A stretch of 25,029 nucleotides of DNA from JAISST01 sp050434145 (GTDB lineage Bacteria; Fusobacteriota; Fusobacteriia; Fusobacteriales; Fusobacteriaceae), in the NCBI RefSeq assembly GCF_050434145.1, contig NZ_JBNPVX010000041.1, positions 1 to 25,029 on the forward strand, given 5' to 3'. This document shows, piece by piece, positions 24,630-25,029 of the stretch; the stretch's first letter is position 1, and each line of letters begins with the position of its first letter. A program made the position numbers and the translations under genes. The notes below the pieces were generated by a model. That model did not search any database. It was not told where the DNA came from and saw nothing but the letters and a program-made list of their open reading frames with translations.

Positions 24630-25029
24630 AAAAATCCTCCTTTAAACCTTCAAATTTTCTATGTATATTTTTATATATAGACAAATTAAACCAACATACC
24701 TCCATGATATAGCGAATTATCAAAATAAAGTATTTTCATTTTATGTTCTATTTCGGTATTTAACGGTTTTTTTGTGTACCTAAAGAACTCTTTTAGAGTA
24801 CCATACTTTTTTTGTAATGTAAAATTTAAAATATAAATTATTATTTTTTGAATCATTTATTTTTTTTATCATTATCATAAAATTTCTCTATAATTTGTTA
24901 TTAAAATGACCTTCTATTCTATTTGTTCATATTGCAACTTCTAGGTTTATAAAAACAATTATTTTATTTATTTTTTATTATAATGTTAATAAAATTCTTT
25001 TATTTAACAGTTATCATCAAAAATTTTTA
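24630..25029. other. AT-rich region upstream of gltS
   Basis: About 400 bp with no convincing gene. It contains the hairpin listed at 24776-24813. Beyond 24815 it is almost pure A/T. I found no -35/-10 pair that I would assign to gltS with confidence. Confidence 0.5.
24776..24813 (+). terminator. Terminator-like hairpin on the plus strand, opposite the gltS leader
   Basis: GTAC-CTAAA (24776-24784) pairs with TTTAG-GTAC (24792-24801, one bulged base), followed by CCATAC and seven T. No plus-strand gene lies before it, so it could end a small RNA. Read the other way it would be a hairpin or operator ahead of gltS. Confidence 0.35.

Noticed and set aside
24655..24715. Small ORF with GGAGG overlapping the gltS start
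   Set aside because: The apparent ATGGAGGTATG has no ribosome site for its first ATG, and the frame runs into gltS with AT-rich nonspecific sequence.

Overview
The window is very AT-rich (about 30% G+C by eye), with dense genes, strong AGGAGG-type ribosome binding sites and poly-T terminators. Gene content points to an anaerobic, glutamate-fermenting Fusobacterium or close relative: a two-partner-secretion adhesin, a Bat aerotolerance operon, an Na+/glutamate symporter, glutamate dehydrogenase, and a dehydrogenase closely resembling Acidaminococcus (R)-2-hydroxyglutarate dehydrogenase. The genus is inferred. No rRNA, tRNA or CRISPR array was recognised.

Layout. (1) 1-1912: a large-adhesin gene cut off after its secretion domain, next to what looks like the end of an insertion sequence, then a gene-poor stretch holding a compact GC-rich island with hairpins. 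(2) 1913-9660, all minus strand: an operon read as MoxR ATPase, DUF58, a possible tiny ORF, a membrane protein, BatA, BatB, BatC, BatD, with an extended -10 promoter ahead of moxR and a strong terminator after batD. BatC carries four near-identical 46-residue repeats. (3) 9853-16155, minus strand: an ABC-F ATPase with a degenerate second ATP site and a possible upstream leader peptide, then proC, an RpiR-type regulator, lemA and a DUF2207 membrane protein. (4) 16335-18228, the only plus-strand genes: a MORN-variant protein, a secreted lysine-rich protein and a small membrane-anchored protein, closed by a shared terminator. (5) 18270-24629, minus strand: rpoN (sigma-54), hgdH, gdhA, murI and gltS.

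How it fits together: gltS imports glutamate, gdhA oxidises it to 2-oxoglutarate and hgdH reduces that to 2-hydroxyglutarate, the opening steps of the hydroxyglutarate fermentation pathway. murI draws on the same pool for cell-wall D-glutamate. The Bat operon couples a MoxR chaperone-like ATPase to von Willebrand A proteins at the membrane. Several promoters use an extended -10 (TGnTATAAT) without a good -35, while hgdH, murI and the putative IS promoter have a near-consensus -35 as well.

The most unusual points are the asymmetric ABC-F protein with its leader ORF, the hgdH start region (the only ATG lies upstream of the predicted transcript start), the GC-rich hairpin island, the interrupted adhesin, and the 138-bp repeat array in batC.
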